Shown piece by piece: positions 7,294 through 16,169 of a DNA stretch of 64,000 nt (the stretch's first letter is position 1; each line of letters starts with the position of its first letter). The notes under the pieces are model-generated. The model was not told the origin of the DNA and ran no database searches. It saw only the letters and a program-made list of their open reading frames with translations. The position numbers and the translations under genes were made by a program. The stretch comes from Streptomyces sp. NBC_01465 (GTDB lineage Bacteria > Actinomycetota > Actinomycetes > Streptomycetales > Streptomycetaceae), in the NCBI RefSeq assembly GCF_036227325.1, contig NZ_CP109467.1:7502001-7566000 (forward strand), read 5' to 3'.

Positions 7294-9011
7294 CCTGTAC
7301 GCGGTGGGCGGTGACGCCGGTCCTCACCGTCATCCCGTGGTGCCTGAGCTCGTCCAGCGACTTGCCCGCCGCCAGCCAGGCGTGCAGTGCGGAGGCGGCC
7401 GCGCCGGGATCCACGCCGGCTGAGGCGATACGGACCAGGGCTCCGGCGCGGGTGAGGGCCGTGCAGGTGCCGGGCCCCGTGACGTACGCAGCGAGTGCGC
7501 AGTGCGGGTGGCGGGCGAGGACCTCGGCCGCCCAGTCGGCGGGCGTGCCGAGGCGCGGGTCGTCCGGGGCGCCGTGGCGGAGGATCACGTCGGCCAGGGC
7601 GAGGCGGCCGGGATCGAGGGTGTCCTCGTGCACGGCGGTGTGGGCGTCGCCCTCGCCGTCCGGTTCGTGGCGCGGGTCGGCGTACCGGGCGACGGTGATC
7701 TCGGCGGGGCCTGCCAGGCGGGTCAGTACGCGCAACGGGGCGGTGCGGAGCGGGGGTTCGTACGGGGGCAGCGGGAGGGGGTCGAGGAGGGCGGGGTCCT
7801 CGGGCTCGGGGATGCCGATCTGTCCGTAGAAGAGACGGCGCAGGAGCGCGGCGGACTCGCCGGGCGACGAGGTCGTCAGCTCGGCCGGTCCCTTCGGTGC
7901 TGCGTACGCGGTGAACAGGCCGTCGAGCTGGGCGCGCAGGGGTGCGTACGGGTCCAGGCGCGGTGCCTCTCGGACGAACTCGGCCAGCGGTGACCGCGGG
8001 TCGAGCCCGTCGAGCGGAGCCACGCCCAGCAGGACGGGGGTGGCGAGGGCGGCGGCGTAATAGGTGACCGCGCCGTGGTCGCCGATCACCGCGTCCGCCG
8101 CGATCAGCGCCTGACGCCAGGAGTGCAGCGGGTCGATCAGGGTGAGACCGCCGCGCCGGGCACGGTCGAGCCAGGCGCGGATCTGGCCGGGGCCGTGGCC
8201 GTGCCAGGTGTTGGGGTGCAGGACGGCCGCGATGCGGAACTCGTCGGCGGGGAGTTCGGCGGTGAGGCGGGGGAGCAGGGCGGCGAGGACGTCCTGGTCG
8301 CCGCCGTCGCCGAAGAGGGACTCGGGGTTCCAGGTCGAGTTCAGGACGACGAGCCGCTGGCCCTCGCGCACACCCAGGGCCCGGCGGAAGCGGTCGCGGT
8401 ACGGGCGGGCCGCGAGGATCCGGTCGAAGCACGGATCACCGGCGAGGACCGCGGTGGGTGCCGCCTCGGGGCAGGCGGCGCGCAGGCGCTCCAGCTGTTC
8501 GGGGTGGGAGAGGACCAGGGCGTCCGCGACGGGGGTGCCGGACTCGGAGAGAACCCACTCGGGGGAGAGGCCGAAGACCGGCGGGCCGGCCGAAGGGCGA
8601 CAGGTGTCCGGTGTCCGGTGTCCGGTGTCCGGTGTCCGGTGTTGCCAGCCTCTTAGTGTACCCAACGCCGTGCGAGAGCACGGTCAACTTCCCTGATACG
8701 GAGTCCAGTTGACCCCCGAAGCTGGCCGATATCGCCAGGTCCACCGGGGTGGCGAGCGCCTGCTCCCACGGCAGGACCACCAGACCGGTCCCGGTCAGCA
8801 GCTCGCCCACACCGGCCTGGAAGGCCGAGGACCCCGTGCACGTCACCAGCATCTGCACCCGCAGGTCGTTCCGGAACAGCGGCAGCACATCGAGGAGCCG
8901 GGTCGCCGACGTCACGTTGTGCACGACGAACAGCACCGTGCGGCAGTCCCCGCGCGTCGCCCAGCGGGACGCCTCGGCCCCCACCGGCACCCGCACCCAC
9001 CCCTCGCCCAC
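7277..9011 (-). pseudogene. Frameshifted, possibly phase-variable glycerophosphotransferase-like gene
   Basis: Two reading frames together encode one protein of about 575 residues. The first half (GTG 9011 to about 8640) has a Rossmann-like start and ends in the His-Gly-Val-Gly-Tyr-Thr-Lys motif. The second half (about 8600 to 7277) continues with FGLSPEW, SHPEQ, a Thr-Trp-Asn-Pro-Glu-Ser-Leu-Phe-Gly segment, LHPNTWHGHGP and IGDHGAVTYY. This is the GT-B-like layout of CDP-glycerol glycerophosphotransferases (teichoic-acid type), common in streptomycetes as unnamed proteins. The frames part exactly at five copies of GGTGTCC. In the present state the first frame runs on and stops near 8436. Four or seven copies would join the frames. 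A TTG at 8665 could restart the second half but has no clear ribosome site. It could be a phase-variable locus, a true pseudogene or an assembly error. Confidence 0.72.
8603..8642. repeat. Heptanucleotide tandem repeat (GGTGTCC)5 plus a partial copy
   Basis: Five perfect 7-bp units run from 8603 to 8637, followed by a partial GGTGT. The unit length is not a multiple of three, so gain or loss of a unit changes the reading frame of the surrounding gene. On the coding (minus) strand the unit is GGACACC; three units encode Gly-His-Arg-Thr-Pro-Asp-Thr. Slipped-strand mispairing is the expected route of change. Confidence 0.95.
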
Positions 9012-9098
9012 CCGCTGCCCCCGTTACTCGTCGCCCGGAGGCCACAGCGTACGGAAGGACCGCTGCCCGCGCAGCGGCCCTCCCCGTATCGGCAGTGG

Positions 9099-9764
9099 TC
9101 AGCGGGTCGTGGCGGACAGCGTCCAGCCCTGACGGCAGACCTTGCCGAACCGTCCGTCGTCGCAGCCCTCGACGATGAACCTGTACTCGCCTGTGGTGTG
9201 CTTCCGCACCCACGTGCCGCCCGAAGTGCCGCTGCCGACCTGGACCTGAGTGCCCCCGAAGTCGGCCGCGCTGTAGTAGCGGACCAGGAACTGCTTGTAG
9301 CTGAACGGGTTGGTGGTGCTCCAGTTGAGGATGGCGTAGCCGTTGGTGTCCCAGGCCGCGAGCACCATGCGCGGGCCCTGGCTCGGCGACCAGGTGATCG
9401 TCCCGTGCTCGAAGTACTGCCGCTCGCCCTTCCAGATCCCGTTCGACCGTACGGTCTTCACATTGCTCCGCGGGCAGCCGAGACCGCTCCCGCTGCCGCC
9501 CAGGCGCTGCCACCGCGCCTTGATCAGGCTGTTGCCGAAGGTGTACCCCGTATTGCAGGCGGCCTGTGCGGACTGCCCCGGCGCCGACAGGGCCCGTACG
9601 TCAGGGGCCTTCTGCGCGGCCGTGTGCGAAGCCGGCTTCGGCGGCGGGTCCGCCGGGATCGCCGCGGTCACGCCCAGGCCGACGGCGGACGCGGCCGCCA
9701 GACCGATGGCGGCGTTGCGGACGCGGTGGCTGCGGTGCGTGCGGCTGCGGTCGAGAGTGTGCAT
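9099..9764 (-). CDS. Secreted LGFP-repeat protein
   Basis: The 221-residue protein has an export signal (twin-arginine-poor, basic start, then a Gly/Ala-rich hydrophobic core to about residue 40). About residues 75-125 contain one clear LGFP-type repeat: a Gly-x-Gly-Leu-Gly-Cys-Pro turn followed by Gly-x-Trp-Lys-Gly-Glu-Arg-Gln-Tyr-Phe-Glu-His-Gly. LGFP repeats occur in actinobacterial cell-wall-associated proteins. The last 100 residues are beta-rich, with Trp/Tyr and four cysteines. Start: ATG at 9764 with GGGGGAG upstream; a reading from 9941 would add residues across the promoter. It is divergent from the histidine kinase gene. A cell-surface role is inferred. Confidence 0.75.
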   Translation of the reverse strand: MHTLDRSRTHRSHRVRNAAIGLAAASAVGLGVTAAIPADPPPKPASHTAAQKAPDVRALSAPGQSAQAACNTGYTFGNSLIKARWQRLGGSGSGLGCPRSNVKTVRSNGIWKGERQYFEHGTITWSPSQGPRMVLAAWDTNGYAILNWSTTNPFSYKQFLVRYYSAADFGGTQVQVGSGTSGGTWVRKHTTGEYRFIVEGCDDGRFGKVCRQGWTLSATTR

Positions 9765-9939
9765 GGTCGTTCTCCCCCTGAGTGGGCCGGAGGCTCGTCC
9801 CCCGGCTCGCTGAATCGAGCATCGGGCCGCGGGGCACCGGGCGTTGAGGGGGTACGGCCGGGCGGCCGGCGGGAAGTTTCCCGGTCCACCCGGGAACTCC
9901 ACCCATGACACCCGGGAAGCGGGCCGGGACGATGGCTCC

Positions 9940-11925
9940 ATGGACCCGCACCGTCAACAGCCGTACGAACAGGACGTGTTCGGCAGGACACCGCGGCGCA
10001 CCGCGCTCGCCTGGTCGCTGCTCGCGCTTTCCGTCGCACAGGTGCTCACCGGAATCCTCGGCCTGGCCCTGGCCGGCGTCGGCATGGGCGACGCACTCCG
10101 CTACGACATGATCGCCGACCTCGCCATCGCGCTCGCCTACCCCGGGTGCGGTGCGCTCATCGCCCTGCACCGGCCGCGCAATCCGGCGGGCTGGCTGCTC
10201 ATCGCGTACGGCCTCGGCCACGCCTTCACCGGGCTCTCCATCGGCCTGACCGCACTCGGCCTGGAGGACGGCTGGCCGACGGCCCTGCTCCGCACCCTCA
10301 CCACCGTCGGCCGCTACACCTGGATCACGGGCTCGTCGACCGCCTTCGTACTGGCCGTCTTCCTCTTCCCCGACGGGCGGCTGACCGGGCCGCGCTGGCG
10401 GTACGTGGTGCTGGTCCAACTCCTCACCGCACCCCTGGACATCGTGGTCTGGTCGACCTGGGACTGGGGCCTCTTCCACGGCACACGCGCCGAACCGCTG
10501 CTGCCGACCGTCCCGTCCTGGCTGCTCGTGTTCGAGATCGCCAAATGCTGCGCCGCGCTGCTCGCCGCCCTCACCTCGCTCTCCGTGCGCTACCGGCGCG
10601 GCGGCGAGCGGGAGCGGCGCCAACTGCTCTGGCTGATCCTGGGCATCCTGCCCGAGGCGCTCAACCTGGCGATGCTCGGAGCGGGGGTGCGCATCCCGCA
10701 GTTCAGCTATGTGGTCCTGCTCCTCCCCGTCGCGATCGCCATCGCCGTACTGCGCCACGAGCTCCTCGACATCCGCCTCGTCGTCTCGCGCGCCCTGCTG
10801 TACGCGCTCCTCACCGGCGCGGTCGTCGCCTCCTACGTGGGCCTCGTCGCGGTCTTCGACGTCCTGATGCACCGTCAACCCGGCCTGATCGGCTCGGCGT
10901 TCGCGACCCTGGCCGTCGCCTTCGCCTTCAACCCGGCGCGCCGCAGACTCCAGGCGGCGGTCGAACGGGCGCTGTACGGGGAGCGCACCGACCCGATGCG
11001 TGCGGTGTCCCGGATCGGCGAACGGCTGGCGGGGGCCGGGATCGGGGACGTACCGGAAGCGGTGTGCGAGGCACTGCGGCTGCCGTACGCCGCCGTCGCA
11101 GAGAGCTCCTGGGGCACGCGGACCGAACGCACCCACACCCTCTGCCTCGGTTACGAGGGGCGCGGCGTGGGAGACCTGGTCGTCGGACTCCGGCCGGGGG
11201 AAAGGGAGTTGGCCGCTGCCGACCTGGCCGTACTAGAACTGCTCGCCGTACCGCTCGCCGCCGCCCTGCACGCCACCGTGCTCTCCGCCCAGCTCCAGCA
11301 GTCCCGGGAGCGCATCGTGGCCGCCCGCGAGGAGGAGCGCCGCAGGATCCGCCGCGATCTGCACGACGGGCTCGGCCCCACGCTCGCCGGGGCGGCCTTC
11401 CAGGCGGACGCGGCGCACAATCTGCTTCTGGTGGCCCCCGAGCGCACCGGTGAACTCCTCACCGAGCTGCGGGCCGAGATCGGCGGGGCGGTCCAGGAGA
11501 TCAGACGGCTGGTGGACGGTCTGCGGCCCCCGGATCTGGACCAGTTGGGGCTGATCGGGGCACTCAGGGAACGCTCGGAGAGGCTGGCCTGGCGGGCGGA
11601 CGGCGTGCCGATCGAGGTACGGATGGAGGTGCCGCCGCTGATGCCGGTGCTGCCCGCGGCGGTCGAGGTCGCCGCGTACCGCATCGCGACGGAGGCGCTG
11701 ACCAACGCCGCCCGGCACTCGGGGGCTTCGAGGGTGGAGCTGCGGATCGTGGTCGGGGACGGCCTGCGCGTGGAGGTGTGCGACGACGGCGGCTCGGCGG
11801 GGTCGTCGTGGCGGCCCGGAGTGGGCATCTCCTCCATGCAGGAGCGGGCCGCCGAACTCGGCGGCAGCTGCGAGGCGGGGCGAGGGAGAGTGGTGGCGAT
11901 GCTGCCGCTGGGGGAGCCGGTATGA
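9940..11925 (+). CDS. Membrane sensor histidine kinase, HisKA_3 type
   Basis: The 661-residue protein is a two-component sensor that phosphorylates itself and passes phosphate to the next gene product. The first 320 residues hold about eight hydrophobic helices forming an integral-membrane sensor without a large outside domain. A GAF-like linker follows (about 345-450). The HisKA_3 box has the phospho-acceptor His475 in RRDLHDGLGP. The HATPase domain shows the N-box (EALTNAARHS), a D-box (VCDDGG) and a G-box (GVGISSMQERA). This domain order is the NarL/DesK-type actinobacterial kinase. The ATG at 9940 has a weak GGG-rich ribosome site. The stop overlaps the start of the response regulator by 4 bp. 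The signal is unknown. Confidence 0.9.
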   Translation: MDPHRQQPYEQDVFGRTPRRTALAWSLLALSVAQVLTGILGLALAGVGMGDALRYDMIADLAIALAYPGCGALIALHRPRNPAGWLLIAYGLGHAFTGLSIGLTALGLEDGWPTALLRTLTTVGRYTWITGSSTAFVLAVFLFPDGRLTGPRWRYVVLVQLLTAPLDIVVWSTWDWGLFHGTRAEPLLPTVPSWLLVFEIAKCCAALLAALTSLSVRYRRGGERERRQLLWLILGILPEALNLAMLGAGVRIPQFSYVVLLLPVAIAIAVLRHELLDIRLVVSRALLYALLTGAVVASYVGLVAVFDVLMHRQPGLIGSAFATLAVAFAFNPARRRLQAAVERALYGERTDPMRAVSRIGERLAGAGIGDVPEAVCEALRLPYAAVAESSWGTRTERTHTLCLGYEGRGVGDLVVGLRPGERELAAADLAVLELLAVPLAAALHATVLSAQLQQSRERIVAAREEERRRIRRDLHDGLGPTLAGAAFQADAAHNLLLVAPERTGELLTELRAEIGGAVQEIRRLVDGLRPPDLDQLGLIGALRERSERLAWRADGVPIEVRMEVPPLMPVLPAAVEVAAYRIATEALTNAARHSGASRVELRIVVGDGLRVEVCDDGGSAGSSWRPGVGISSMQERAAELGGSCEAGRGRVVAMLPLGEPV

Positions 11926-12578
11926 GCGGGCGCGAAGCGGTGACGGTGGTGCTGGCGGACGATCACCCCGTCGTACGTACGGGACTTGCCGCCCTCCTGG
12001 AGTCCGTCCAGGAGGAACCGCGCGTCCACGTCGTGGGCACGGCGTCGGACGGGAAGGAGGCGGTGCGGGCGGCGGTGACGCTGCGGCCGCAGGTGGTGGT
12101 GATGGACATCAGGATGCCGGGGATGAACGGCATCGAGGCGGCGAGGGAGATCGCCCGGGCCGCTCCGGCGGTGGCGGTCCTGATGCTCACCATGGTGGAG
12201 GAGGACGACTCCGTGTTCGCGGCGATGCGGGCGGGGGCGCGGGGATATGTGCTCAAGGGCGCGGGCCAGGACGAGATCGTACGGGCGATCCGGGCGGTGG
12301 CTGCGGGCGAGGCGATCTTCGGCCCCGGGGTGGCGCGGAGAGTGCTCGGCTTCCTGAGCCGCCCGCAGCCGGTGGCGGACCCGTGCCCCGAACTGACGCC
12401 GAGGGAACGGGACGTGCTGGGCCTGATCGCGGTGGGGAGCCCCAACTCGGCGGTGGCGGCGAGGCTGGGCCTGTCGCCGAAGACGGTGGGCAACCACATG
12501 TCGGCGATCCTGACGAAGCTGGGGGTGGCGGACCGGGGGGAGGCGGTGAACTGGGCGCGGGACGCGGGGCTGGGGTGA
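11922..12578 (+). CDS. NarL/LuxR-family response regulator
   Basis: The 218-residue DNA-binding regulator is the partner of the preceding kinase. The receiver domain (1-125) has the acidic pair Asp-Asp near residue 14, the phosphorylation site Asp62 in VVMDIRMPG, the Thr/Ser switch in LMLTM and Lys in GYVLKGA. The C-terminal LuxR helix-turn-helix (about 150-210) starts with ELTPRERDVLGLIA and contains SPKTVGNHMSAIL. Translation is probably coupled: its ATG overlaps the kinase stop as ATGA. A strong hairpin and a long intergenic repeat follow, so the pair is likely a two-gene operon. Target genes are not evident. Confidence 0.92.
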   Translation: MSGREAVTVVLADDHPVVRTGLAALLESVQEEPRVHVVGTASDGKEAVRAAVTLRPQVVVMDIRMPGMNGIEAAREIARAAPAVAVLMLTMVEEDDSVFAAMRAGARGYVLKGAGQDEIVRAIRAVAAGEAIFGPGVARRVLGFLSRPQPVADPCPELTPRERDVLGLIAVGSPNSAVAARLGLSPKTVGNHMSAILTKLGVADRGEAVNWARDAGLG

Positions 12579-12637
12579 CGGGTTGGCGCGGCTCCTGGGT
12601 ACCTCGTAACCGGGGGCTGCGACGGTGCACCCCCGTC

Positions 12638-12656
12638 CCGGGGGCGCTGCCCCCGG
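12638..12656 (+). terminator. Hairpin terminator after the response regulator
   Basis: Arms CCGGGGGC and GCCCCCGG flank a 3-base loop, 60 bp after the response-regulator stop. No T-run follows. Position and strength suggest termination of the kinase-regulator operon. Confidence 0.5.
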
Positions 12657-12664
12657 ACCCCCGC

Positions 12665-12780
12665 TCCTCAATCGCCGGAGGGGCTTGATTTTGCCCGATG
12701 TGGGCTCGATTTCTGCGGGCTGTACGAGCCCGCACATGCAAGCTCAGGTGGGCAAATCCAGCCCGTCCGGCGATTGAGGA
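12665..12780. repeat. Intergenic inverted-repeat element, copy A
   Basis: Perfect 15-bp ends (TCCTCAATCGCCGGA and its complement) bound a 116-bp element. Inside the ends lie second, related arms (GGGGCTTGATTTTGC on the left, GCAAATCCAGCCCG on the right). A second copy is at 45500-45580 in the opposite orientation. The same type of sequence is widespread between genes in Streptomyces genomes as I recall. It could be a REP/MITE-like element or a transcript-end structure. Confidence 0.75.
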
Positions 12781-12949
12781 CAAGCGGCCGGAGGTCGCTT
12801 ACCGGGGGCTCGGGGGCGAAGCCACCGCGCAGCCGGACCCGCGCCCACCTCGCCACACAATTGTCACGGCACCGCAATCAAGTTCCCACCATGCGGACGA
12901 TTTCCGTGCCGCCTCGACAGACCGCCCCGCCCCCTGCCACTCTCCCGCC

Positions 12950-13825
12950 ATGCGCCTGATACGCCTCGCGACCTGCACCGCGACCACCCTCCTCGCCGCC
13001 GCGACCGCCGCCGGCTGTGCCCCGCAGAGCGACGGCACGTCGGACTCCGCCTCGTCGCCCACCACCACAACCTCCTGCGCCCCCGGCAAGCTGAGCACCC
13101 AGACCGCCGGCAAGCTCACCGTCGGCACCGACAAGCCCGCCTACGCCCCCTGGTTCCAGGACGACAAGCCCGCCAACGGAAAGGGCTTCGAGTCCGCCGT
13201 CGCGTACGCCGTCGCCAAGCAGCTCGGTTACGCGCCCGCCGACGTCGTCTGGCAGACCGTTCCCTTCAACAACGCCTTCTCGCCCGGCGTGAAGAAGTTC
13301 GACTTCGACCTCAACCAGATCTCGATCAGCGACACCCGCAGGAAGGCCGTCGACTTCTCCTCCGGCTACTACGACGTCCGCCAGGCCGTCATCGCCGTCA
13401 AGGGCTCGAAGGCGTACGGCGCCAAGACCGTCGCCGACCTCAAGAACGCCAAGCTCGGCGCCCAGGTCGGCACCACCAGTCTCGATGTCATCAACGACAC
13501 GATCAAGCCCACCCAGACCCCCGCCGTCTTCCAGAAGAACGACTTCGCCAAGTCCGCCCTGAAGAACGGCCAGGTCGACGCGATCGTCGTCGACCTGCCC
13601 ACCGCCTTCTACATCACCTCCGCCGAGGTGACGGACGCGAAGATCGTCGGCCAGTTCGACAGCACCGGGGGCAAGACCGAGCAGTTCGGGCTCGTCCTCG
13701 ACAAGGGATCGAAGCTCACCTCCTGCGTCAGCGGCGCGGTCGACGCTCTCCGCAAGGACGGCACGCTCGCCGCCCTCGACAAGCAGTGGCTCTCCGAGGC
13801 CGTCGACGCCCCGGTGCTCAAGTGA
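12950..13825 (+). CDS. Polar amino-acid ABC transporter, substrate-binding lipoprotein
   Basis: The 291-residue lipoprotein captures a polar amino acid outside the cell for the importer encoded by the next two genes. The signal peptide ends in a lipobox (Ala-Ala-Gly-Cys, Cys23), giving a lipid anchor, followed by a Ser/Thr linker. The SBP_bac_3 fold covers about 50-285: an opening Leu-Thr-Val-Gly-Thr-Asp, a FESAVAYAVAKQLGY helix, and the DFDLNQISISDTRRKAVDFS segment that usually holds the ligand-binding Arg. The ATG at 12950 is the only start leaving a proper signal peptide. Its stop overlaps the permease start (GTGA). The substrate within the family is not determinable by eye. Confidence 0.9.
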   Translation: MRLIRLATCTATTLLAAATAAGCAPQSDGTSDSASSPTTTTSCAPGKLSTQTAGKLTVGTDKPAYAPWFQDDKPANGKGFESAVAYAVAKQLGYAPADVVWQTVPFNNAFSPGVKKFDFDLNQISISDTRRKAVDFSSGYYDVRQAVIAVKGSKAYGAKTVADLKNAKLGAQVGTTSLDVINDTIKPTQTPAVFQKNDFAKSALKNGQVDAIVVDLPTAFYITSAEVTDAKIVGQFDSTGGKTEQFGLVLDKGSKLTSCVSGAVDALRKDGTLAALDKQWLSEAVDAPVLK

Positions 13826-14688
13826 CGCTCGACAAGCAGGAGTTGTACGTACCGTCGGCGCGGCGGACCGAGCGGGAGCGCTACAGGCGCGTCCGCACCC
13901 GCCGCGCCACGGCGATCGCCGCCGTCTCCACCCTGGTGGTGGCCGTCGCGCTCTACGCCGGCATCGTCAGCTCGCCCGGCTGGCAGCGCACCCGCGAGAC
14001 CTTCCTCAGCCTGGACGAGGCCCGCACCTCGTTCCCCGACATCATGCGGGGGCTGTGGCTCAACCTCCGGCTGATGGTGATCTGCGGGGCGCTGGCCTTC
14101 CTCTTCGGGCTACTGATCGCCGTCGCCCGCACCCTGCGCGGCCCGGTCTTCTTCCCGCTGCGCGCGCTCGCGGCCGCGTACACCGACTTCTTCCGCGGAC
14201 TCCCGCTCATCATCAACCTGCTGGTGATGATCTTCGGCGTCCCCGCCCTGCGGCTGACCGGCGTCACCACCGACCCGATCGTCCTCGGCGGCGCGGCCCT
14301 GGTGCTCACCTACTCCGCGTACGTCGCCGAGGTCGTCCGGTCGGGCATCGAGAGCGTCCACCCCTCGCAGCGCTCCGCCGCCCGTTCGCTCGGCCTCTCC
14401 CACTGGCAGTCCCTGCGGCACGTCGTCCTGCCGCAGGCGGTCCGGCGCGTCGTGCCGCCGCTCCTCAACGACCTGGTGTCGCTGCAGAAGGACACCGGCC
14501 TCGTCTCGATCGGCGGCGCGATCGACGCCGTCTACGCGGCGCAGATCGTCGTCGGCAAGGACTTCAACTTCACGCCGTACATCGTCGCCGGGCTCGTCTT
14601 CGTCGCCCTCACGATCCCCATGACCCGCTTCACCGACTGGGTGACGGCCCGGATGGACCGCCGGCGCGCCCAGGGAGGAACCGTATGA
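13822..14688 (+). CDS. Polar amino-acid ABC transporter, permease
   Basis: The 288-residue membrane protein forms the channel of the amino-acid importer. A basic cytoplasmic N-terminus (about 1-30) precedes about five helices. The EAA loop that docks to the ATPase is visible as VRSGIESVHPSQ through AARSLGLSHWQSLRHVVLPQA (about 172-205), as in HisM/GlnP-type permeases. A GTG start overlaps the previous stop, so translation is probably coupled. One permease gene only implies a homodimeric channel. Confidence 0.92.
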   Translation: MTLDKQELYVPSARRTERERYRRVRTRRATAIAAVSTLVVAVALYAGIVSSPGWQRTRETFLSLDEARTSFPDIMRGLWLNLRLMVICGALAFLFGLLIAVARTLRGPVFFPLRALAAAYTDFFRGLPLIINLLVMIFGVPALRLTGVTTDPIVLGGAALVLTYSAYVAEVVRSGIESVHPSQRSAARSLGLSHWQSLRHVVLPQAVRRVVPPLLNDLVSLQKDTGLVSIGGAIDAVYAAQIVVGKDFNFTPYIVAGLVFVALTIPMTRFTDWVTARMDRRRAQGGTV

Positions 14689-15473
14689 CGACCACCGAGG
14701 CGAAGGCGACCCCGAGCGCGACTCCGACCCCCGTCCTGCGGCTCGACTCCGTACGCAAGACCTTCGGCCGCGACACCCTCGTCCTGCGCGACGTCAGCCT
14801 CGACGTCGCCCCGCACACCGTGACCGCCCTCATCGGGACCTCGGGCTCCGGCAAGTCGACGCTGCTGCGGTGCGCGAACCTTCTGGAGGAGATCGACGAC
14901 GGGGCGATCTACCTCGACGGCGAGGAGATCACCGACCCCCGGGTCGACGCCGACTCCGTACGCCGCAGGATCGGCGTGGTCTTCCAGGCGTACAACCTCT
15001 TCCCGCACATGTCCGTGCTCGACAACATCACCCTCGCGCCCCGCCGCGTCCACGGCGTGCCGAAGAAGGAGGCCGAGGAACGGGCGCGCGAACTGCTCGG
15101 GCGGCTCGGCCTCGGCGACAAGGCGGGCGACTACCCGGACCGGCTCAGCGGCGGCCAGCAGCAGCGCGCCGCGATCGTGCGCGCGCTCGCGGTACGGCCC
15201 CGGCTGCTGCTCCTCGACGAGATCACCGCGGCGCTCGACCCGGAGCTGGTGGGGGAGGTGCTCACGGTCGTACGCGACCTCAAGGAGGACGGGATGACCA
15301 TGATCCTCGCCACTCACGAGATGGGCTTCGCCCGGGACGTCGCCGACCAGGTCTGCTTCCTCGACGGCGGTGTCGTCCTGGAGCGCGGCACCGCCGCGGA
15401 CGTCTTCGGCGACCCGCAGCACGAGCGCACCCGGCGCTTCCTCAGCCGCATCACCGAGGCGGGACGCCTCTGA
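14685..15473 (+). CDS. Polar amino-acid ABC transporter, ATP-binding protein
   Basis: The 262-residue ATPase powers the importer. Walker A is GTSGSGKST (about 51-59), the Q-loop is VFQAYNLFPHM, the ABC signature is LSGGQQQR, Walker B is LLLLDEIT followed by AALDPE, and the switch His lies in LATHEMGFA. These match GlnQ/HisP-type amino-acid ATPases. The start ATG overlaps the permease stop and has GGGAGGA upstream. A short hairpin (15456-15470) overlaps the gene end. The three genes form one operon with 4-bp overlaps. Confidence 0.93.
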   Translation: MTTTEAKATPSATPTPVLRLDSVRKTFGRDTLVLRDVSLDVAPHTVTALIGTSGSGKSTLLRCANLLEEIDDGAIYLDGEEITDPRVDADSVRRRIGVVFQAYNLFPHMSVLDNITLAPRRVHGVPKKEAEERARELLGRLGLGDKAGDYPDRLSGGQQQRAAIVRALAVRPRLLLLDEITAALDPELVGEVLTVVRDLKEDGMTMILATHEMGFARDVADQVCFLDGGVVLERGTAADVFGDPQHERTRRFLSRITEAGRL

Positions 15474-15548
15474 GGGAATGCCGGGCCGCCGTGGCACGCT
15501 GACCGATAGGTACAACATCAACAGCGGCAAAGAGGGCAGGCGACGGCC

Positions 15549-16169
15549 ATGGGTGAGCTGATTCTCGTACGGCACGGCGAGACGAGCTGGAGCCGCACGA
15601 TGAAACACACCAGCTGGACGGATCTGCCGCTGACGGAGGCGGGCGAGGCGCAGGCGCGCGCGGTCGCCCCGCTGCTCGCCGAGCGGCGGATCGCGCTGAC
15701 GCTCACCAGTCCGCTCGCGCGGGCCAGGCGCACCGCCGAGCTGGCCGGGCTCGGCCCCACGTTCGTCGACGCCGATCTCCACGAGTGGGACTACGGGGCG
15801 TACGAGGGCATCACCAGCGTGGAGATCCACCGGGAGCGGCCCGACTGGGACCTGTGGACGCAAGGCGTCGCCGAGGGGCCGCCCGAACACCCCGGCGAGA
15901 CCCCGCAGGAGGTCGGCGAGCGGGCCGACCGCGTCCTGAAGACGGTCGACGCCGCGCTGCGCGACGCCGACCTCGACGGGGACGGCGGAGACGTGGTGCT
16001 GGTCGCGCACGCACACTTCCTGCGGGTGCTCGCCGCCCGCAGGCTCGGGCTGCCGGCGTCCGCGGGCGCGCTCTTCCGGCTCGACACCGGCTCGGTGAGC
16101 AGGCTCGGCACCGAGCACGGGCGCCCGGTCGTCGCCGCCTGGAACGAGACCCCCGCCGTCACGCAGTGA
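15549..16169 (+). CDS. Histidine phosphatase (phosphoglycerate mutase-like)
   Basis: The 206-residue cytosolic protein belongs to the histidine phosphatase superfamily. The phospho-acceptor His is in LVRHGETSW near residue 8, with supporting Arg residues in PLARARRT, acidic Glu in HEWDYGAYEG and the second His in VLVAHAHFLRVL. Small members of this size in streptomycetes act on phosphosugars or similar compounds; the substrate is unknown. Start: ATG after a GGCAGGCGACGG stretch. It lies 75 bp after the transporter operon and may be co-transcribed. Its last 11 bp overlap the end of the convergent DUF2127 gene. Confidence 0.85.
   Translation: MGELILVRHGETSWSRTMKHTSWTDLPLTEAGEAQARAVAPLLAERRIALTLTSPLARARRTAELAGLGPTFVDADLHEWDYGAYEGITSVEIHRERPDWDLWTQGVAEGPPEHPGETPQEVGERADRVLKTVDAALRDADLDGDGGDVVLVAHAHFLRVLAARRLGLPASAGALFRLDTGSVSRLGTEHGRPVVAAWNETPAVTQ

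Larger units (their letters stand above)
12579..12949. other. 371-bp intergenic region with hairpin and repeat element
   Basis: No credible gene lies here. It contains a G+C hairpin (12638-12656) after the response regulator, then a long inverted-repeat element (12665-12780), then about 100 bp of less structured, slightly A+T-richer DNA (CACAATTGTCACGG near 12854) that should hold the promoter of the amino-acid transporter operon. Confidence 0.6.

Noticed and set aside
12665..12780. CRISPR or integron-like array suspected from repeated words
   Set aside because: There is only one inverted pair per site, no regular spacers and no cas or integrase gene; it fits a dispersed intergenic element.
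13822..15473. The idea that the ABC importer belongs to a biosynthetic cluster
   Set aside because: The three genes form a self-contained polar amino-acid uptake operon with 4-bp overlaps and no biosynthetic neighbours.
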